A stretch of DNA of 64,000 nt from NCBI RefSeq assembly GCF_017571465.1, contig NZ_JAGETV010000005.1:62001-126000 (forward strand). Reading direction: 5' to 3'. Of this stretch, positions 43,842 through 53,391 are shown piece after piece. The notes below the pieces were generated by a model. The model saw only the letters and a list, made by a program, of their open reading frames with translations, searched no databases and was not told the origin of the DNA. The translations under genes were made by a program, and so were the position numbers. The stretch comes from Thiomicrorhabdus marina. GTDB lineage: Bacteria; Pseudomonadota; Gammaproteobacteria; Thiomicrospirales; Thiomicrospiraceae. The first letter of the stretch is position 1, and the number at the start of each line of letters is the position of its first letter.

Positions 43842-44765
43842 ATGAAAAAGAATATTATTGCTCTAGCAATCGCTTCTGCAATTGCTGCGCCTTCTGCTAT
43901 GGCTGGTGCGCCTACTGTATACGGGAAAATGCATCTGGCAGTAGAAAAAGTTGAAGGTGGAGATGCATCTGTCAACGAACATGATTCACGTCTTGGTGTA
44001 AAAGGTTCTGAAGATCTAGGTAACGGTCTAAAAGCAATCTATAAAGTTGAATTCGCTCTAAAAACAGTCGCTGATGGTGGTGATGAAACACTGTCACAGC
44101 GTAATACTTATCTAGGTCTTAAAGGTGGCTTTGGTCAAGTTATGTTTGGTACGCACGACACGCCAACCAAAATGATTCAGCCTTCAGATCTATTCGGCGA
44201 TACTTATGCGGATGTTAAATATTTCGATAATGGTCTAGATGATGGTGAAAACCGTTTTTCTGATACCGCTATGTATGTTTCCCCTTCTTTCTCAGGTGTT
44301 AAGCTGATTGCGGCAGCTGTTTTGAATGAAGAAGGTGCAACGGATGCAGATAAGAGCGATTGGACTAATGTTGCAGTGACTTATGGGTCAGTTAAAAAAG
44401 GTTTATACCTAGCAGCGGCTTACCAAGATGCCGGAGATATCGATGAGACAGTTGTTCGTGTTTCTGCACAGTATAAAATGTCTGATTTGATTGCTTCGAT
44501 CATGTACCAAGACAATTCTGGTGATGACCAAGACAACGGTAACTTTACGCAACTTCAGTTTGGTTACAAGTTCGGCAAAATTATGCCTAAAGTCAAATAT
44601 GTAATGGCGAACAATGATACTGATGATTCAAATGAATCAGGCTATGCTGTAGGTCTTGATTATAAGCTAGGTAAGAAAACAACTGCTTATGTTTACACTT
44701 CTGACGCTTCAGACGTTGGTGGTGATAAGGTGAATTTCTCTTTCGGTCTAGTACACAAGTTCTAA
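43842..44765 (+). CDS. general porin
   Basis: 307-residue outer-membrane porin. The frame is open from 43806, but ATG 43842 has AAGGA 9 bases upstream and opens a classical signal peptide (MKKNIIALAIASAIAAPSAMA-GAP). The mature part begins with TVYGKMHLAVEK, with 16-strand porin repeats such as GSEDLGNGLKAIYKVEFA and TYLGLKGGFGQVMFGTHDTP, and ends in a terminal Phe (LVHKF). Acidic loops are many, so small cations may be preferred. Strong start signals and codon use suggest high expression. Confidence 0.93.
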   Translation: MKKNIIALAIASAIAAPSAMAGAPTVYGKMHLAVEKVEGGDASVNEHDSRLGVKGSEDLGNGLKAIYKVEFALKTVADGGDETLSQRNTYLGLKGGFGQVMFGTHDTPTKMIQPSDLFGDTYADVKYFDNGLDDGENRFSDTAMYVSPSFSGVKLIAAAVLNEEGATDADKSDWTNVAVTYGSVKKGLYLAAAYQDAGDIDETVVRVSAQYKMSDLIASIMYQDNSGDDQDNGNFTQLQFGYKFGKIMPKVKYVMANNDTDDSNESGYAVGLDYKLGKKTTAYVYTSDASDVGGDKVNFSFGLVHKF

Positions 44766-44772
44766 TTTAGTA

Positions 44773-44785
44773 CCGACTTAGTCGG
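44773..44785 (+). other. short hairpin after porin
   Basis: CCGAC-TTA-GTCGG, a perfect 5-bp stem just past the porin stop, ahead of the terminator. Confidence 0.45.
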
Positions 44786-44800
44786 ATTAGATTAAAACTC

Positions 44801-44833
44801 AAACCCTGCAAGTTTCGACTTGTGGGGTTTTTT
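44801..44833 (+). terminator. terminator after porin
   Basis: AAACCCTGCAAGT pairs with ACTTGTGGGGTTT (two mismatches) around TTCG, followed by TTTTG. Confidence 0.8.
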
Positions 44834-44845
44834 GTTTAAGCAAGT

Positions 44846-44891
44846 AGTCCGTAAGCGGTTCTTTGCAAAAGATAAAAAAACCGCTGGACTA
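44846..44891. repeat. hairpin next to MITE-like copy 2
   Basis: TAGTCC-GTA-AGCGGTT (from 44845) pairs with AACCGCT-GGACTA (to 44891) around an A-rich loop. It abuts the truncated end of the repeat copy that follows. Confidence 0.5.
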
Positions 44892-45017
44892 GGGAAACGT
44901 CACTTTGTTGTTAGGCTTCTTAACCATAGCGATGGCTATGCTTTGCGAAACCTGCCTAGAATTGACTGCTTCAAACACCTCGCTGAAGTCAATCGGGACC
45001 TGTTCTGCGCTTCCTTA
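44892..45017 (-). mobile_element. MITE-like element, truncated copy 2
   Basis: Read on the minus strand from 45017 (AGGAAGCGCAGAACAGGTCC), it matches the first ~125 bases of the element at 4954 through ATTGACTTCAGCGAGG, the CATAGCC...GCTATGG hairpin and CTAACAACAAAG, with roughly three quarters of bases identical by eye. Similarity stops near 44892; the second terminal repeat and the tandem duplication are missing. No long coding region overlaps it. Confidence 0.7.
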
Positions 45018-45065
45018 GATTACAGCGGTTAAAATATCTCATTAGGAGAGTGCTTTTGTGAAAAT

Positions 45066-45479
45066 TCAGGTGATTTCAGGTTTTCTTTGTACTGAGCCAT
45101 CAACAGGTCGGCTGAAAAATGTCTGATAAATGATTTTAAAAGTCAGTTTCTGATTGTGGTTCCAAGGCATGAGCGACATAAAGCGTGCCAGGAAACAGTA
45201 GTCAAATAGAACCATAGCGGTTGTTCCGAGAATAACTGGATATAGAATCCAATACATCGGTTGCCAGAAAGCGATAATTAAAAGCAGTAAATAAGCAAGC
45301 CTAACCTGTACAGGAAAGCTGCTAATCTTAGGATTTTCGCTAAAGTAGTGAAGGGTTTGTACGGCCGTTAATAGGGTTGCGGCTATAAGTCCGAAATTGT
45401 TCCAGATGCTTACTTCTAAAATCAGCAAAATATCGGTTATAAACCAATAAATCCAAAGTTTATTAAAAATTCTATTCAC
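45066..45479 (-). CDS. hypothetical membrane protein
   Basis: Not recognised. 137 residues with four likely membrane segments (LWIYWFITDILLILEVS, FGLIAATLLTAVQTL, LAYLLLLIIAFWQPMYWILY and VILGTTAMVLFDYCFLA) and a basic C-terminal tail. Tryptophan and tyrosine are frequent. Monocistronic, between the truncated repeat copy and rnhA. Confidence 0.65.
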   Translation of the reverse strand: MNRIFNKLWIYWFITDILLILEVSIWNNFGLIAATLLTAVQTLHYFSENPKISSFPVQVRLAYLLLLIIAFWQPMYWILYPVILGTTAMVLFDYCFLARFMSLMPWNHNQKLTFKIIYQTFFSRPVDGSVQRKPEIT

Positions 45480-45597
45480 AAGTTAGTCCTTTATTGATTG
45501 CCTACCTAACGTTTGTTAGTTTAAGTCGGATAACCTTAAGGTCAAGCTAAAGAGCCATTTAATTTTCTTTTGGAGGATAACCTAAGTTGATGGGTTT

Positions 45598-46116
45598 TTA
45601 AGAAACAGAGGTTTGAGTATTCAGTATTTTTTCACGGGCTAACTGATCCGCCAGTTGATTTTTTGAATCATTGGCATGTCCTTTAGTCCAGTAAAAATCA
45701 ATGGATTGGGTTATTGAAATTCGGTGAAATTCTTGCCAGAGTTCGGAAAAAACGACTGGATTCCCATTGCTGGAGCGCCAATTGTTTTTCTGCCATTTAG
45801 GGTATTTTTCCAATAGGCCTTCAAGGAGTATCTGCGCATCGGTATACAAGGCAACTGATGTATTTGCATGATTTTGCTGTAGCCATTCAAGCGCTTTAAT
45901 GGCTGCGGTGAGCTCCATTTCTAAACTTGAATGCGATAATTGGCTGCCGCTTAGTGTTTCAATTAGTTTTTTTTCGCTATCGTAAATAGCCACCGCCCAG
46001 CCACCTAGGTGATACTGTTTAAAATAAGCGCCATCGGTATAGAGGTGAAGTAGTGGCGGCGTCTCAGAGGTTGGACTTTGTGGCAGTTGGTAGGGAGTAT
46101 GTTGACGAAAGTCCAA
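45598..46116 (-). CDS. rnhA: ribonuclease H family protein (RNase HI)
   Basis: 172 residues. Cleaves the RNA strand of RNA-DNA hybrids. The four catalytic carboxylates are in place: HLYTDGAY (Asp), SSLEMELTAAIKAL (Glu), ALYTDAQILLEGL (Asp) and NQLADQLARE (Asp). The WTKGHANDSKN block with His also matches RNase HI. A short N-terminal extension (MDFRQHTPYQLPQSPTSETP) precedes the domain. It follows the DUF1841 gene by 11 bases. Another rnhA could exist elsewhere. Confidence 0.88.
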   Translation of the reverse strand: MDFRQHTPYQLPQSPTSETPPLLHLYTDGAYFKQYHLGGWAVAIYDSEKKLIETLSGSQLSHSSLEMELTAAIKALEWLQQNHANTSVALYTDAQILLEGLLEKYPKWQKNNWRSSNGNPVVFSELWQEFHRISITQSIDFYWTKGHANDSKNQLADQLAREKILNTQTSVS

Positions 46117-46127
46117 TTCACAATCTC

Positions 46128-46559
46128 TTAGTGTTTGAGTAACAGGTTTTTAAGGCATTGTAGATAGGCAGCTTCGTCCGGTTCGGACTGGCTTCGCTGC
46201 GCTTGCCACATCATCTCTCCAAGACAATCCATCATGGCGTGCTCGGTTTTCATTACATCGCCAATTTTCTCGCCAAGCTGTTGGTAGATTAGTTTAATGC
46301 CCGCAGGACGATCCATCACCACCTGTTCTTGTAAACCCAGATGCATCCCCATATGCAAAAAAGGATTAGTCTCACCGTCTTCCGGCTTATATTCATTCCC
46401 CAGCTTTTCGTTTTCTAGCATCATGTGATATTCAGGGTGCATTTCGATTACACGTGCCACCAGTTGTTCCATTGGCTCCATCGGCATGCCCATACGTGCT
46501 TTCTTCCAAGTATCAACGTAAAACTGTCTTAATTTATCTCGTTCTGAGGTATATAGCAT
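46128..46559 (-). CDS. DUF1841 family protein
   Basis: 143-residue soluble protein starting MLYTSERDKLRQFYVDTWKKA. The HPEYH block, NPFLHMGMHLGLQEQVVMDRP and the C-terminal CLGEMMWQAQRS match DUF1841, a family of unknown function found in gamma- and betaproteobacteria, often near rnf/nth as here. Probably co-transcribed with rnhA. Confidence 0.88.
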   Translation of the reverse strand: MLYTSERDKLRQFYVDTWKKARMGMPMEPMEQLVARVIEMHPEYHMMLENEKLGNEYKPEDGETNPFLHMGMHLGLQEQVVMDRPAGIKLIYQQLGEKIGDVMKTEHAMMDCLGEMMWQAQRSQSEPDEAAYLQCLKNLLLKH

Positions 46560-46566
46560 TGTTTTG

Positions 46567-46634
46567 AACCACGAAGTTCACGAAGAGCATAAAGGGACTT
46601 AGAGATAAAATCCTGTCCCTTATGTTCTAGGTGG
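46567..46634. repeat. imperfect palindrome upstream of DUF1841 gene
   Basis: AACCAC with GCATAAAGGGA on the left pairs with TCCCTTATG and GTGGTT on the right around a ~17-base loop. A short direct repeat, CACGAAG, also occurs in its left arm. It sits in the 5' region of the DUF1841-rnhA pair. Confidence 0.5.
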
Positions 46635-46651
46635 TTAAAAATTATTTTTTT

Positions 46652-46771
46652 AAAACTCGCTAGGACACTGCGAAAAATTTTTTTATTTGAGAAACCTAGC
46701 GCAGTTTACATTCAAGTAAATGAGCAACATATCGCACAAAAAGAACTGTTGCAGCCTGTCCTAGTAGAGTT
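46652..46771. repeat. 120-bp element with long inverted ends beside nth
   Basis: AAAACTCGCTAGGACACTGCG (from 46652) and TTGCAGCCTGTCCTAGTAGAGTTTT (to ~46773) are imperfect inverted repeats over more than 20 bases. The interior has another dyad (AACCTAGCGC.. and GCTAGG pieces). Its right end reaches the nth stop codon. It may act as a terminator or be a mobile repeat. Confidence 0.55.
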
Positions 46772-47404
46772 TTACTCGGTTTTTTCTTTAAATTCACACA
46801 GATCGTAAATACAGCAAGCGCCACAGCGTGGCTTACGCGCAGTACAAGTGTAACGGCCATGCAAAATCAACAGGTGATGTGCAGGAATTAAGTATTCTTT
46901 CGGTACGTGTTTCAGCAAAGCTTTTTCTACTTCCAGTACATTCTTACCGGGTGCTAATTTTGTTCGATTCGAAACGCGGAATATATGGGTGTCGACCGCC
47001 ATGGTCGGATGGCCGAAAGCGGTGTTTAACACGACATTCGCCGTTTTTCGCCCAACACCCGGTAGCGCTTCCAGTTTCTTCCGGTCTTCCGGCACAACTG
47101 AACCGTGCAGTTCGACCAGCATCTTGCAGGCTTTGATAATGTTTTCCGCTTTGGTGTTAAACAGCCCGATGGTTTTGATGTATTCCTTGAGTCCATCTAC
47201 ACCTAACGCATAAATCGCTTCTGGCGTATTGGCGACCGGAAATAACTTGCGGGTAGCAATATTGACACCTTTATCAGTTGCTTGTGCAGATAGAATTACC
47301 GCAATCAACAGTTCGAAAGTGCTGGAATATTCCAGCTCGGTTTCCGGTTTGGGAATCGCTTCGCTTAGGCGTTGAAAAATTTCTAATCGTTTTTGTTTGT
47401 TCAT
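46772..47404 (-). CDS. nth: endonuclease III
   Basis: 210-residue bifunctional DNA glycosylase/AP lyase for oxidised pyrimidines. Helix-hairpin-helix LEALPGVGRKTANVVLN with the catalytic Lys (near residue 120) and the Asp in AVDTHIFRVSNR. C-terminal iron-sulfur ligands C-X6-C-X2-C-X5-C in CTARKPRCGACCIYDLCEF. It follows rnfE by 15 bases, the classic rnf-nth arrangement. Confidence 0.97.
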   Translation of the reverse strand: MNKQKRLEIFQRLSEAIPKPETELEYSSTFELLIAVILSAQATDKGVNIATRKLFPVANTPEAIYALGVDGLKEYIKTIGLFNTKAENIIKACKMLVELHGSVVPEDRKKLEALPGVGRKTANVVLNTAFGHPTMAVDTHIFRVSNRTKLAPGKNVLEVEKALLKHVPKEYLIPAHHLLILHGRYTCTARKPRCGACCIYDLCEFKEKTE

Positions 47405-47419
47405 GGCGTGTGTATTCTA

Positions 47420-48172
47420 TTATTTAATTGCGATTTTAATGCCTAAATCATTTTGCAATTTAGCGGCTTTTTTCTGGTCATAGTAATTTTTAGCGGCAAT
47501 CAATAGTCCAAGGCCGATAAATGCTCCCGGCGGAAGAATCGCCAGTAATACGCCTTGGTAATCGTCTCCGAAATGGATAGTCCAGTTGCGGGCAGCTTCA
47601 CCGAACATCAGATGCGCTTGATCGAAAAGGGTGCCGGAACCGATGATTTCACGCAGCCCGCCGAGTAGAACCAAAACCGCTAAAAAACCAATTCCCATAA
47701 AGAAACCGTCTAGCAGAGCCTTGTCGACACTGTTTTTAGACGCATAAGCTTCAGCACGGCCTAGAATTGCACAGTTGGTAACGATAAGCGGAATAAAGAT
47801 GCCTAGAATACCGTGCAAGGTATGGAAGTAAGCGTTCATCAACAGATCAATCGCAGTTACTGCGGTGGCAATAATCGCGATATAAACCGGAATGCGGATT
47901 TCTTGCGAGACATGATCGCGAATCAATGACACCAAAACATTCGATACCATCAATACCGCTAACGTCGCTAAGCCAAGCCCAATGCCATTGACGGCATTAT
48001 TGGAAACTGCCAGTAGCGGACAAAGACCAAGTAGCGCAACCAAAGCTTGGTTGTTTTGCCACAGGCCGTTGCGCATGATTTTTTTATACTCTTCCAGCTT
48101 TTGCTGCCAAGCGCTCTGTGTTTTGCTCTGTTCAGGCGTGTTGTCGAGAGTGGTGTCTGTTGCATTACTCAT
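47420..48172 (-). CDS. rnfE: electron transport complex subunit RnfE
   Basis: 250-residue inner-membrane subunit (RnfA/RnfE family) with six helices: [25 protein letters not shown]-type half-repeats and [24 protein letters not shown]. RnfA and RnfE embed a Fe-S cluster between them. The extra C-terminal basic tail ([17 protein letters not shown]) is cytoplasmic. Stop of rnfG overlaps its start by 8 bases. Confidence 0.95.
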   Translation of the reverse strand: MSNATDTTLDNTPEQSKTQSAWQQKLEEYKKIMRNGLWQNNQALVALLGLCPLLAVSNNAVNGIGLGLATLAVLMVSNVLVSLIRDHVSQEIRIPVYIAIIATAVTAIDLLMNAYFHTLHGILGIFIPLIVTNCAILGRAEAYASKNSVDKALLDGFFMGIGFLAVLVLLGGLREIIGSGTLFDQAHLMFGEAARNWTIHFGDDYQGVLLAILPPGAFIGLGLLIAAKNYYDQKKAAKLQNDLGIKIAIK

Positions 48173-48815
48173 ACACGGTATCTCCTAATGAATTAACCAC
48201 TTGCAAGGCGTTTTTTACTGCACCGACGACGGCACGCGGCGTAATGGTGGCACCGGTAAATTGGTCGAATTCACCACCGTCTTTTTTCACTGCCCAAATC
48301 GAGTCGTTAGTGGCGGTTAGCTGTCGACCGGTAAAAGAGAGTATCCAGTCGTTTTTTGCCAATTCAATTTTATCGCCAAGCCCTGGGGTTTCGGCATGCT
48401 TGAGCACGCGAACGCCGGAAATTTCGCCGTTTGGAAGCACGCCAAGCAAAATATAGATATTGCCGGTATAACCATTTGGCGCAATGGTTTGCAAGATAAT
48501 TCCTGCCGGTTGACCGTTCTTACGGGCGCGATAGACGGTTACCCAGTTTTTAGCCCCCAATTTTTCTAACAATGCTTGCTCTTTAATGTGCATCTGGTCT
48601 TGTAATGGGTCATTGTCATACAGAGCTGACGGTAAGACTTGGTTAAAGCCTTCTAAAAGAGTCTGTTTTTCTGCCTCGGCAATTTTCGGTTCGGTGACTC
48701 CGCGGATAATCAAAAGAACCACGATACAGAGCACTACAAACGCAGAGAGTTTTCCGGCAGAAGAGCCCATCGCTTTGAATAGTTCGGCATTCAGCATCTT
48801 CGGTTTATTTTGCAT
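48165..48815 (-). CDS. rnfG: electron transport complex subunit RnfG
   Basis: 216 residues: one N-terminal helix ([17 protein letters not shown]) and a periplasmic FMN domain. FMN is attached to the Thr of [11 protein letters not shown] near residue 190, the SGAT-type flavinylation motif. It covers [13 protein letters not shown] and the [10 protein letters not shown] block. It lies between rnfD and rnfE with short spacing. Confidence 0.95.
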   Translation of the reverse strand: MQNKPKMLNAELFKAMGSSAGKLSAFVVLCIVVLLIIRGVTEPKIAEAEKQTLLEGFNQVLPSALYDNDPLQDQMHIKEQALLEKLGAKNWVTVYRARKNGQPAGIILQTIAPNGYTGNIYILLGVLPNGEISGVRVLKHAETPGLGDKIELAKNDWILSFTGRQLTATNDSIWAVKKDGGEFDQFTGATITPRAVVGAVKNALQVVNSLGDTVYE

Positions 48816-48823
48816 AGACTCTC

Positions 48824-49888
48824 CTAGTGATCATGCCCGAAGACGCGTGGTTGGGTATATTGGTCAATCAATGGTACGGCGATATTCATCAGTAGAATTG
48901 CAAACGCCAATCCATCCGGAAAAGCTCCCCAAGTACGGATGATATAAACCAAAATACCGATACCGCATGCATAGATAAAACGTCCAATCGGGGTAGTACT
49001 GGCTGAAACCGGGTCAGTGATAATAAAAAACGCTGCCAACATGGTTCCACCGGAAAGCAATACGAAATCTGCAGGTGGATACATTTCTGGGTTAATCTCA
49101 TGCATGAACCAAGCAAAAATAAACAGCGAGCCGAGGAAGCCGACCGGAAATTGCCAGCGGATAGTACGTTTCCATAGTAGATAAAGGCCGCCGACTAAGA
49201 AAGCGATATTAATCCAAGCCCAGCTGTTCAGACCCAGCCAAAAACCGGTATGGCTGGTATGGCCTTCAATTGGCTTTAACGTTTCGGCGACGGTAATACC
49301 CTGTGCTATGCCAATACGCATTTCGTTTAGAGGGGTTGCGCCGGTCAAAGCATCAAAACTGGTGTTGGCGGCTTGCAGAGAACCAGTGAAAACAATTTGT
49401 AACGCATCGCCAAAACCGATGAAATGGCCGCTGATTTCGGCCGGCATAATCCAGTTAGTCATTTGCACGGGGAAAGAGATAATCAAAAATGCATAGCCAA
49501 GCATCGCCGGATTGAAGGGGTTATAACCAAGCCCACCATACAAGTGTTTACCAAAAATAAGTGCAAATGCCGAGCCGCTGACAATCACCCACCAAGGTGC
49601 GGTCGGCGGAATACAGAATACCAAACCGGTAACGGTTATCAGGGCGCTTAAATCGGTCAAAAACGGCATGACCGGGCGGCCACGCAGTTTCAACATCGAA
49701 TATTCAACAACGATTAGTGTCGCGACTGCTAACAGCCATTGCACGACAATTCCGAAACCGAACAGATAGATATGCACCAGCAGCGCCGGCATGGCAGCCA
49801 GCTGAACCTGCAACATCACCTTGCGCACGGTTTGGTCGTTATGCGCATAAGGCGAAGAGGGCGGTGACGGCATGGTCGCTAGACTCAT
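48824..49888 (-). CDS. rnfD: electron transport complex subunit RnfD
   Basis: 354-residue membrane subunit with a second covalently bound FMN at the Thr of DALTGATPLNEMR near residue 185. The family traits SPYAHNDQTVRKVMLQVQ at the N-terminus and FIITDPVSASTTPIGRF near 270 are clear. Its start overlaps the rnfC stop by 4 bases. Confidence 0.95.
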   Translation of the reverse strand: MSLATMPSPPSSPYAHNDQTVRKVMLQVQLAAMPALLVHIYLFGFGIVVQWLLAVATLIVVEYSMLKLRGRPVMPFLTDLSALITVTGLVFCIPPTAPWWVIVSGSAFALIFGKHLYGGLGYNPFNPAMLGYAFLIISFPVQMTNWIMPAEISGHFIGFGDALQIVFTGSLQAANTSFDALTGATPLNEMRIGIAQGITVAETLKPIEGHTSHTGFWLGLNSWAWINIAFLVGGLYLLWKRTIRWQFPVGFLGSLFIFAWFMHEINPEMYPPADFVLLSGGTMLAAFFIITDPVSASTTPIGRFIYACGIGILVYIIRTWGAFPDGLAFAILLMNIAVPLIDQYTQPRVFGHDH

Positions 49889-52191
49889 TCTGTGGAATCC
49901 TTCTGTTTTTGGGCATTAGCGGAATTAGCTTTATTCGCTGCACGTTTTGCAGCAGCAGCTTTGGCTGCGGCAATCGCTTTTTGACGAGCATCCGCTGGCT
50001 TAGCTTTAATGCCTGTGCTTGCTTCATTGTCCGAGGCGTTCTCCGGTGCTTCGGTGATGCTTTCTTGCGCCTTAGCCTGTTGCGTTTTCTTTCGTGCGGC
50101 CGCGGCTTCTCGTGCCTTCGCGACAGCTTGTTTTCGGGCTTGTTCTTTTTCTAGCGCTGGTGACGTTTGCTGATCATTGGCACTTAAGTCAGTGGTCTGA
50201 GAGTCTTCAACCTGTGGTGGTGCTTTTTGTTGCTCTGCTGTTGTTTCCGTTTTTGGATTGGATTGCGCTTTCTTTGCTGCCGCGTCTTGAGCACGTTTTT
50301 TAGCGGCGGCAATGGCTTTTTCGCGCGCATTCATTGGCTGTGAATCCGGTTCTGCGACCGTTTTTTCAGTTTGTGTGCTTAACTCGTTATTCGTAGCGTT
50401 CGCCTGTTTCGCTGCGGCAGCTTGTGCGCGCTTCTTAGCAGCCGCTGCGGCAATGGCTTTATCTTTGGCAGTTGCGATACTTTGACCCTTGGTCTTTTTA
50501 TCGTTATCGGTTTGACCTTGTTTATTGGCCGCAGCTTTTTGTGCTGCTTGAATGGCTTTTTCGCGCGCGCTCAACGGTTTATTGTCGTTACCTTTCGCGG
50601 ATGCCGCCTTTGCTTTGGCAGCAGCTGCTTTGGCCGCAGACGCTGCCGCAGAAGGTGTCTTGGCCGCGCTAGCTTGTTTTTTGACAGCTTGTTTTTTGGC
50701 TTTTAAACGCGCTTCACGCTCTGCTTTTTCCCGTTCAATACGCTCCAAGCGAAATTCATGGCGTTGCTTAGCGATTTCTTTGGCTTCTTTATCCGCATTT
50801 AGCGCTTTGATTTCCGATTTAGCGTGGCGATAGTACTGCACCAGTGGAATATGACTCGGGCAGACATAACTGCAACAACCACATTCAATGCAGTCTTTGA
50901 TATTCAGTTTTTCGACTTTTTCATATTCATGGCCTTGCGCGTGCCAGTACATCTGTTGCGGTAATAGATTGACCGGGCAAGCATCCATACATTCGCCGCA
51001 GCGAATGCAGGGCATCTGCATTTCGCGTGGTTCCGGCGGATTGGCAAGTATGCAGTTGGTGGTTTTTAAGACGGGCACATGATTGTCCGGCATGCGAACA
51101 CCCATCATCGGCCCGCCCATAATTAGCGGATAATCAATCGGTGATTTTGGTCTAGCAATCGCCGTTAACTCGTTGAAAGGTGTACCTATTAAAGCATCGA
51201 TATTGAAGCCTTCTTGCAGACCCTCTCCGCTCACAGTCACCAGTCTGGAGGTGAGCGGTTCGCCAAATTCTACCGCGCGATGAATGGCGGCCAAAGTAGC
51301 GACATTCATCATCAATAAGCCTTGGTCAATAGCATGGCCACCGGATTCCAGTTCAATGCCGGTGACTTCAAAAACTAACTGCTTCTGCCCGCCCATTGGA
51401 TAAACGGTTGCCACCTGATGGATTTCCATCGGTAGGCTCTTGGCTTCTTTCTGCACTGCATCTAAGGCTTTCTGCATGAGGCCGATGGCTTTTGGTTTAT
51501 TGGTTTCGATTCCGCACAGAATTTTCTGGCAGCCGAGTGCTTGCGCAGTGATTTGCGCACCATGCCAAATCGACTTGGCTTGAGTCTGCATCAAAAGATC
51601 ATCGCAGCTGATAAAGGGTTCGCATTCCGCACCGTTAATGACTAAGGTGTGAATTTTGCCTTTTTGCTTTGGCAGTTTGGCGTAAGTCGGGAAACCGGCG
51701 CCGCCCATACCGATAATGCCGGAATGAACCAATAAATCTTTAAGAGCTTGCGGTTCTTCTGGCCAAGTGCCGTCAACCTTTAACGCATTATCAATAGCTT
51801 GGTCCTGTTGATCCGGTTGTAGGATAAGGCAAAGTTCTTGCAAGCCGGAAGCGTGCGGTAAGGTACGTGCTTCAATTGCGGCAATTGTGCCAGAAGTTGG
51901 GGCATGAATTGGCACAACAAGTTTGCGATTGGCGTCGGCATCTGCTTGTGCCAGTAGTTGATTTTTTAGGACGTGTTCACCTACTTTTACCAAAGGTTCG
52001 GCTTTTTCGCCAATAGCTTGCGGTAAAGGTAGAATCAATACGTTTGGAATCAGCGGCGGATAAATCGGATTGCGCGTGCTGAGTGATTTATTGTATTTTG
52101 GGAATACGCCGCCGTGAAACTTATATAGCCAGCGTTTCGCCATCGGATAAATTGGCGCGATTTTATTGGCGATAGTCGTTAAAAAACTCAT
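49885..52191 (-). CDS. rnfC: electron transport complex subunit RnfC, long C-terminal tail
   Basis: 768-residue peripheral subunit with NADH/FMN-binding N-terminal half ([32 protein letters not shown]) and two 4Fe-4S motifs, [17 protein letters not shown] and [17 protein letters not shown]. From about residue 480 to the end it is a long Ala/Lys/Arg/Gln-rich low-complexity tail with repeated [10 protein letters not shown] units, probably coiled or disordered. RnfC tails of this type vary among gammaproteobacteria. Its function is not known. Long reverse-strand open frames here come only from the repeats. Confidence 0.95.
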   Translation of the reverse strand: MSFLTTIANKIAPIYPMAKRWLYKFHGGVFPKYNKSLSTRNPIYPPLIPNVLILPLPQAIGEKAEPLVKVGEHVLKNQLLAQADADANRKLVVPIHAPTSGTIAAIEARTLPHASGLQELCLILQPDQQDQAIDNALKVDGTWPEEPQALKDLLVHSGIIGMGGAGFPTYAKLPKQKGKIHTLVINGAECEPFISCDDLLMQTQAKSIWHGAQITAQALGCQKILCGIETNKPKAIGLMQKALDAVQKEAKSLPMEIHQVATVYPMGGQKQLVFEVTGIELESGGHAIDQGLLMMNVATLAAIHRAVEFGEPLTSRLVTVSGEGLQEGFNIDALIGTPFNELTAIARPKSPIDYPLIMGGPMMGVRMPDNHVPVLKTTNCILANPPEPREMQMPCIRCGECMDACPVNLLPQQMYWHAQGHEYEKVEKLNIKDCIECGCCSYVCPSHIPLVQYYRHAKSEIKALNADKEAKEIAKQRHEFRLERIEREKAEREARLKAKKQAVKKQASAAKTPSAAASAAKAAAAKAKAASAKGNDNKPLSAREKAIQAAQKAAANKQGQTDNDKKTKGQSIATAKDKAIAAAAAKKRAQAAAAKQANATNNELSTQTEKTVAEPDSQPMNAREKAIAAAKKRAQDAAAKKAQSNPKTETTAEQQKAPPQVEDSQTTDLSANDQQTSPALEKEQARKQAVAKAREAAAARKKTQQAKAQESITEAPENASDNEASTGIKAKPADARQKAIAAAKAAAAKRAANKANSANAQKQKDSTE

Positions 52192-52790
52192 TTTGCCGGC
52201 TCCGCTAACTCAGCCAATGGCTTTGGTTCAAGCTGCATTTGTGGCTCCGGCCACTGCCAGTTTTTTAGAGTGACTTGTTTTGGTTTCATCTCAATACAGT
52301 CAACAGGGCAGACGGGTGCGCACAAGTCACAGCCGGTGCATTCTTGTTGAATTACGGTGTGCATCATTTTGGTGGCGCCAAGAATCGCATCGACCGGACA
52401 AGCTTTAATACATAGCACACAACCGATACAGAGGTCTTCATCAATCCATGCGGTCATCGGTGGTTTTTCTTCGTCGACACTGTCATCCATCGGTTTTTCT
52501 TCGCGACCGGTGATTTCCGCGATTTTAATCATCACCTCGGTACCGCCGGGAACACATAAATTGACTTCAGACTCGCCGTTCGCTAAAGCTTCTGCATAAG
52601 GCTTACAACCGGGGAAGCCACACTGACCGCATTGAGTTTGTGGCAGTTCTCGGTCGATCTGCTCAGCGACCGGATTGCCTTCAACTTTAAAGCGTACTGC
52701 AGCAAAGCCAAGCGCTAAGCCAAATGCCAGCGCCAGTCCTAGGAAAATTACAATTGCTTCGAATTCAAGCAGCCAATCCATCCACTGCAT
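52188..52790 (-). CDS. rnfB: electron transport complex subunit RnfB
   Basis: 200 residues: N-terminal membrane helix, a cluster motif [17 protein letters not shown], and two ferredoxin-type 4Fe-4S motifs, [16 protein letters not shown] and [17 protein letters not shown]. Likely electron entry/exit site for ferredoxin. It overlaps rnfC by 4 bases and abuts rnfA with 1 base between. Confidence 0.96.
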   Translation of the reverse strand: MQWMDWLLEFEAIVIFLGLALAFGLALGFAAVRFKVEGNPVAEQIDRELPQTQCGQCGFPGCKPYAEALANGESEVNLCVPGGTEVMIKIAEITGREEKPMDDSVDEEKPPMTAWIDEDLCIGCVLCIKACPVDAILGATKMMHTVIQQECTGCDLCAPVCPVDCIEMKPKQVTLKNWQWPEPQMQLEPKPLAELAEPAK

Positions 52791-52791
52791 C

Positions 52792-53367
52792 TTAGGCCAG
52801 ACCTCCGAAGCCCATAAATGCCATGGACATCAATCCGGCAGTAATTAGAGCAATCGGCGCACCTTTAAAAGGCCCTGGAACATCGGCAACGTCCAAACGT
52901 TCACGAATTGAGGCAAACATCACCATGACCATAGTGAAGCCGATGGCAGCCCCCATGCCGAAGAAAGCCGATTCGATAAAGTTATTCTGCTCGCCGACAT
53001 TTAATAGCGCGACACCCAAAACTGCGCAGTTAGTGGTAATTAATGGCAGATAGATTCCCAGTACTTGATATAAAACCGGAGAGGTTTTGTGAATCGCCAT
53101 TTCGGTAAAACCGACCACGGCCGCAATCGCAAGGATAAAGGCGATGGTTTGTAGGAATTCCAAACCGAACGGCAGCAGAAGATAGTTATAGATGAGGTAA
53201 CTAAGCACTGAAGAAAGAGTGAGCACGAAAGTCGTGGCTAGACCCATGCCTAGGGCGGCATCGGTCTTTTTAGAGACACCCATAAAAGGACATAATCCTA
53301 AAAATTTAACAAGCACGAAGTTATTGACTAACACGGTGCTGATTAAAATAAGAAAATAGTCCTGCAT
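52792..53367 (-). CDS. rnfA: electron transport complex subunit RnfA
   Basis: 191-residue six-helix subunit starting [32 protein letters not shown]; the conserved Cys of LGLCPF and [11 protein letters not shown] ligand the membrane Fe-S cluster with RnfE. First gene of rnfABCDGE. The complex couples NADH/ferredoxin electron transfer to an ion gradient. In an autotroph it is likely to drive reduced ferredoxin formation. Regulatory sites: none seen in the 24 bases to metG. Confidence 0.96.
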   Translation of the reverse strand: MQDYFLILISTVLVNNFVLVKFLGLCPFMGVSKKTDAALGMGLATTFVLTLSSVLSYLIYNYLLLPFGLEFLQTIAFILAIAAVVGFTEMAIHKTSPVLYQVLGIYLPLITTNCAVLGVALLNVGEQNNFIESAFFGMGAAIGFTMVMVMFASIRERLDVADVPGPFKGAPIALITAGLMSMAFMGFGGLA

Positions 53368-53391
53368 AGACGTCCCTAAAGATAGTTTTCG

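Noticed and set aside
44892-45017. Possible integron attC site (contains GCCTAACAAC)
   Set aside because: Only one core-like end is present, there is no matching GTTRRRY partner at the right spacing and no integrase; the segment is better explained as a copy of the dispersed repeat.
44820-45032. 70-aa plus-strand open frame after the porin
   Set aside because: Starts in the porin terminator and runs through the hairpin and repeat copy; non-coding features explain the region.
49717-50154. 145-aa plus-strand open frame across rnfD/rnfC
   Set aside because: Shadow of two well-supported rnf genes.
50094-50706. Several plus-strand open frames opposite rnfC
   Set aside because: They arise from the Ala/Lys repeat tail read on the other strand, giving Cys/Arg/Leu-rich products with no family traits.
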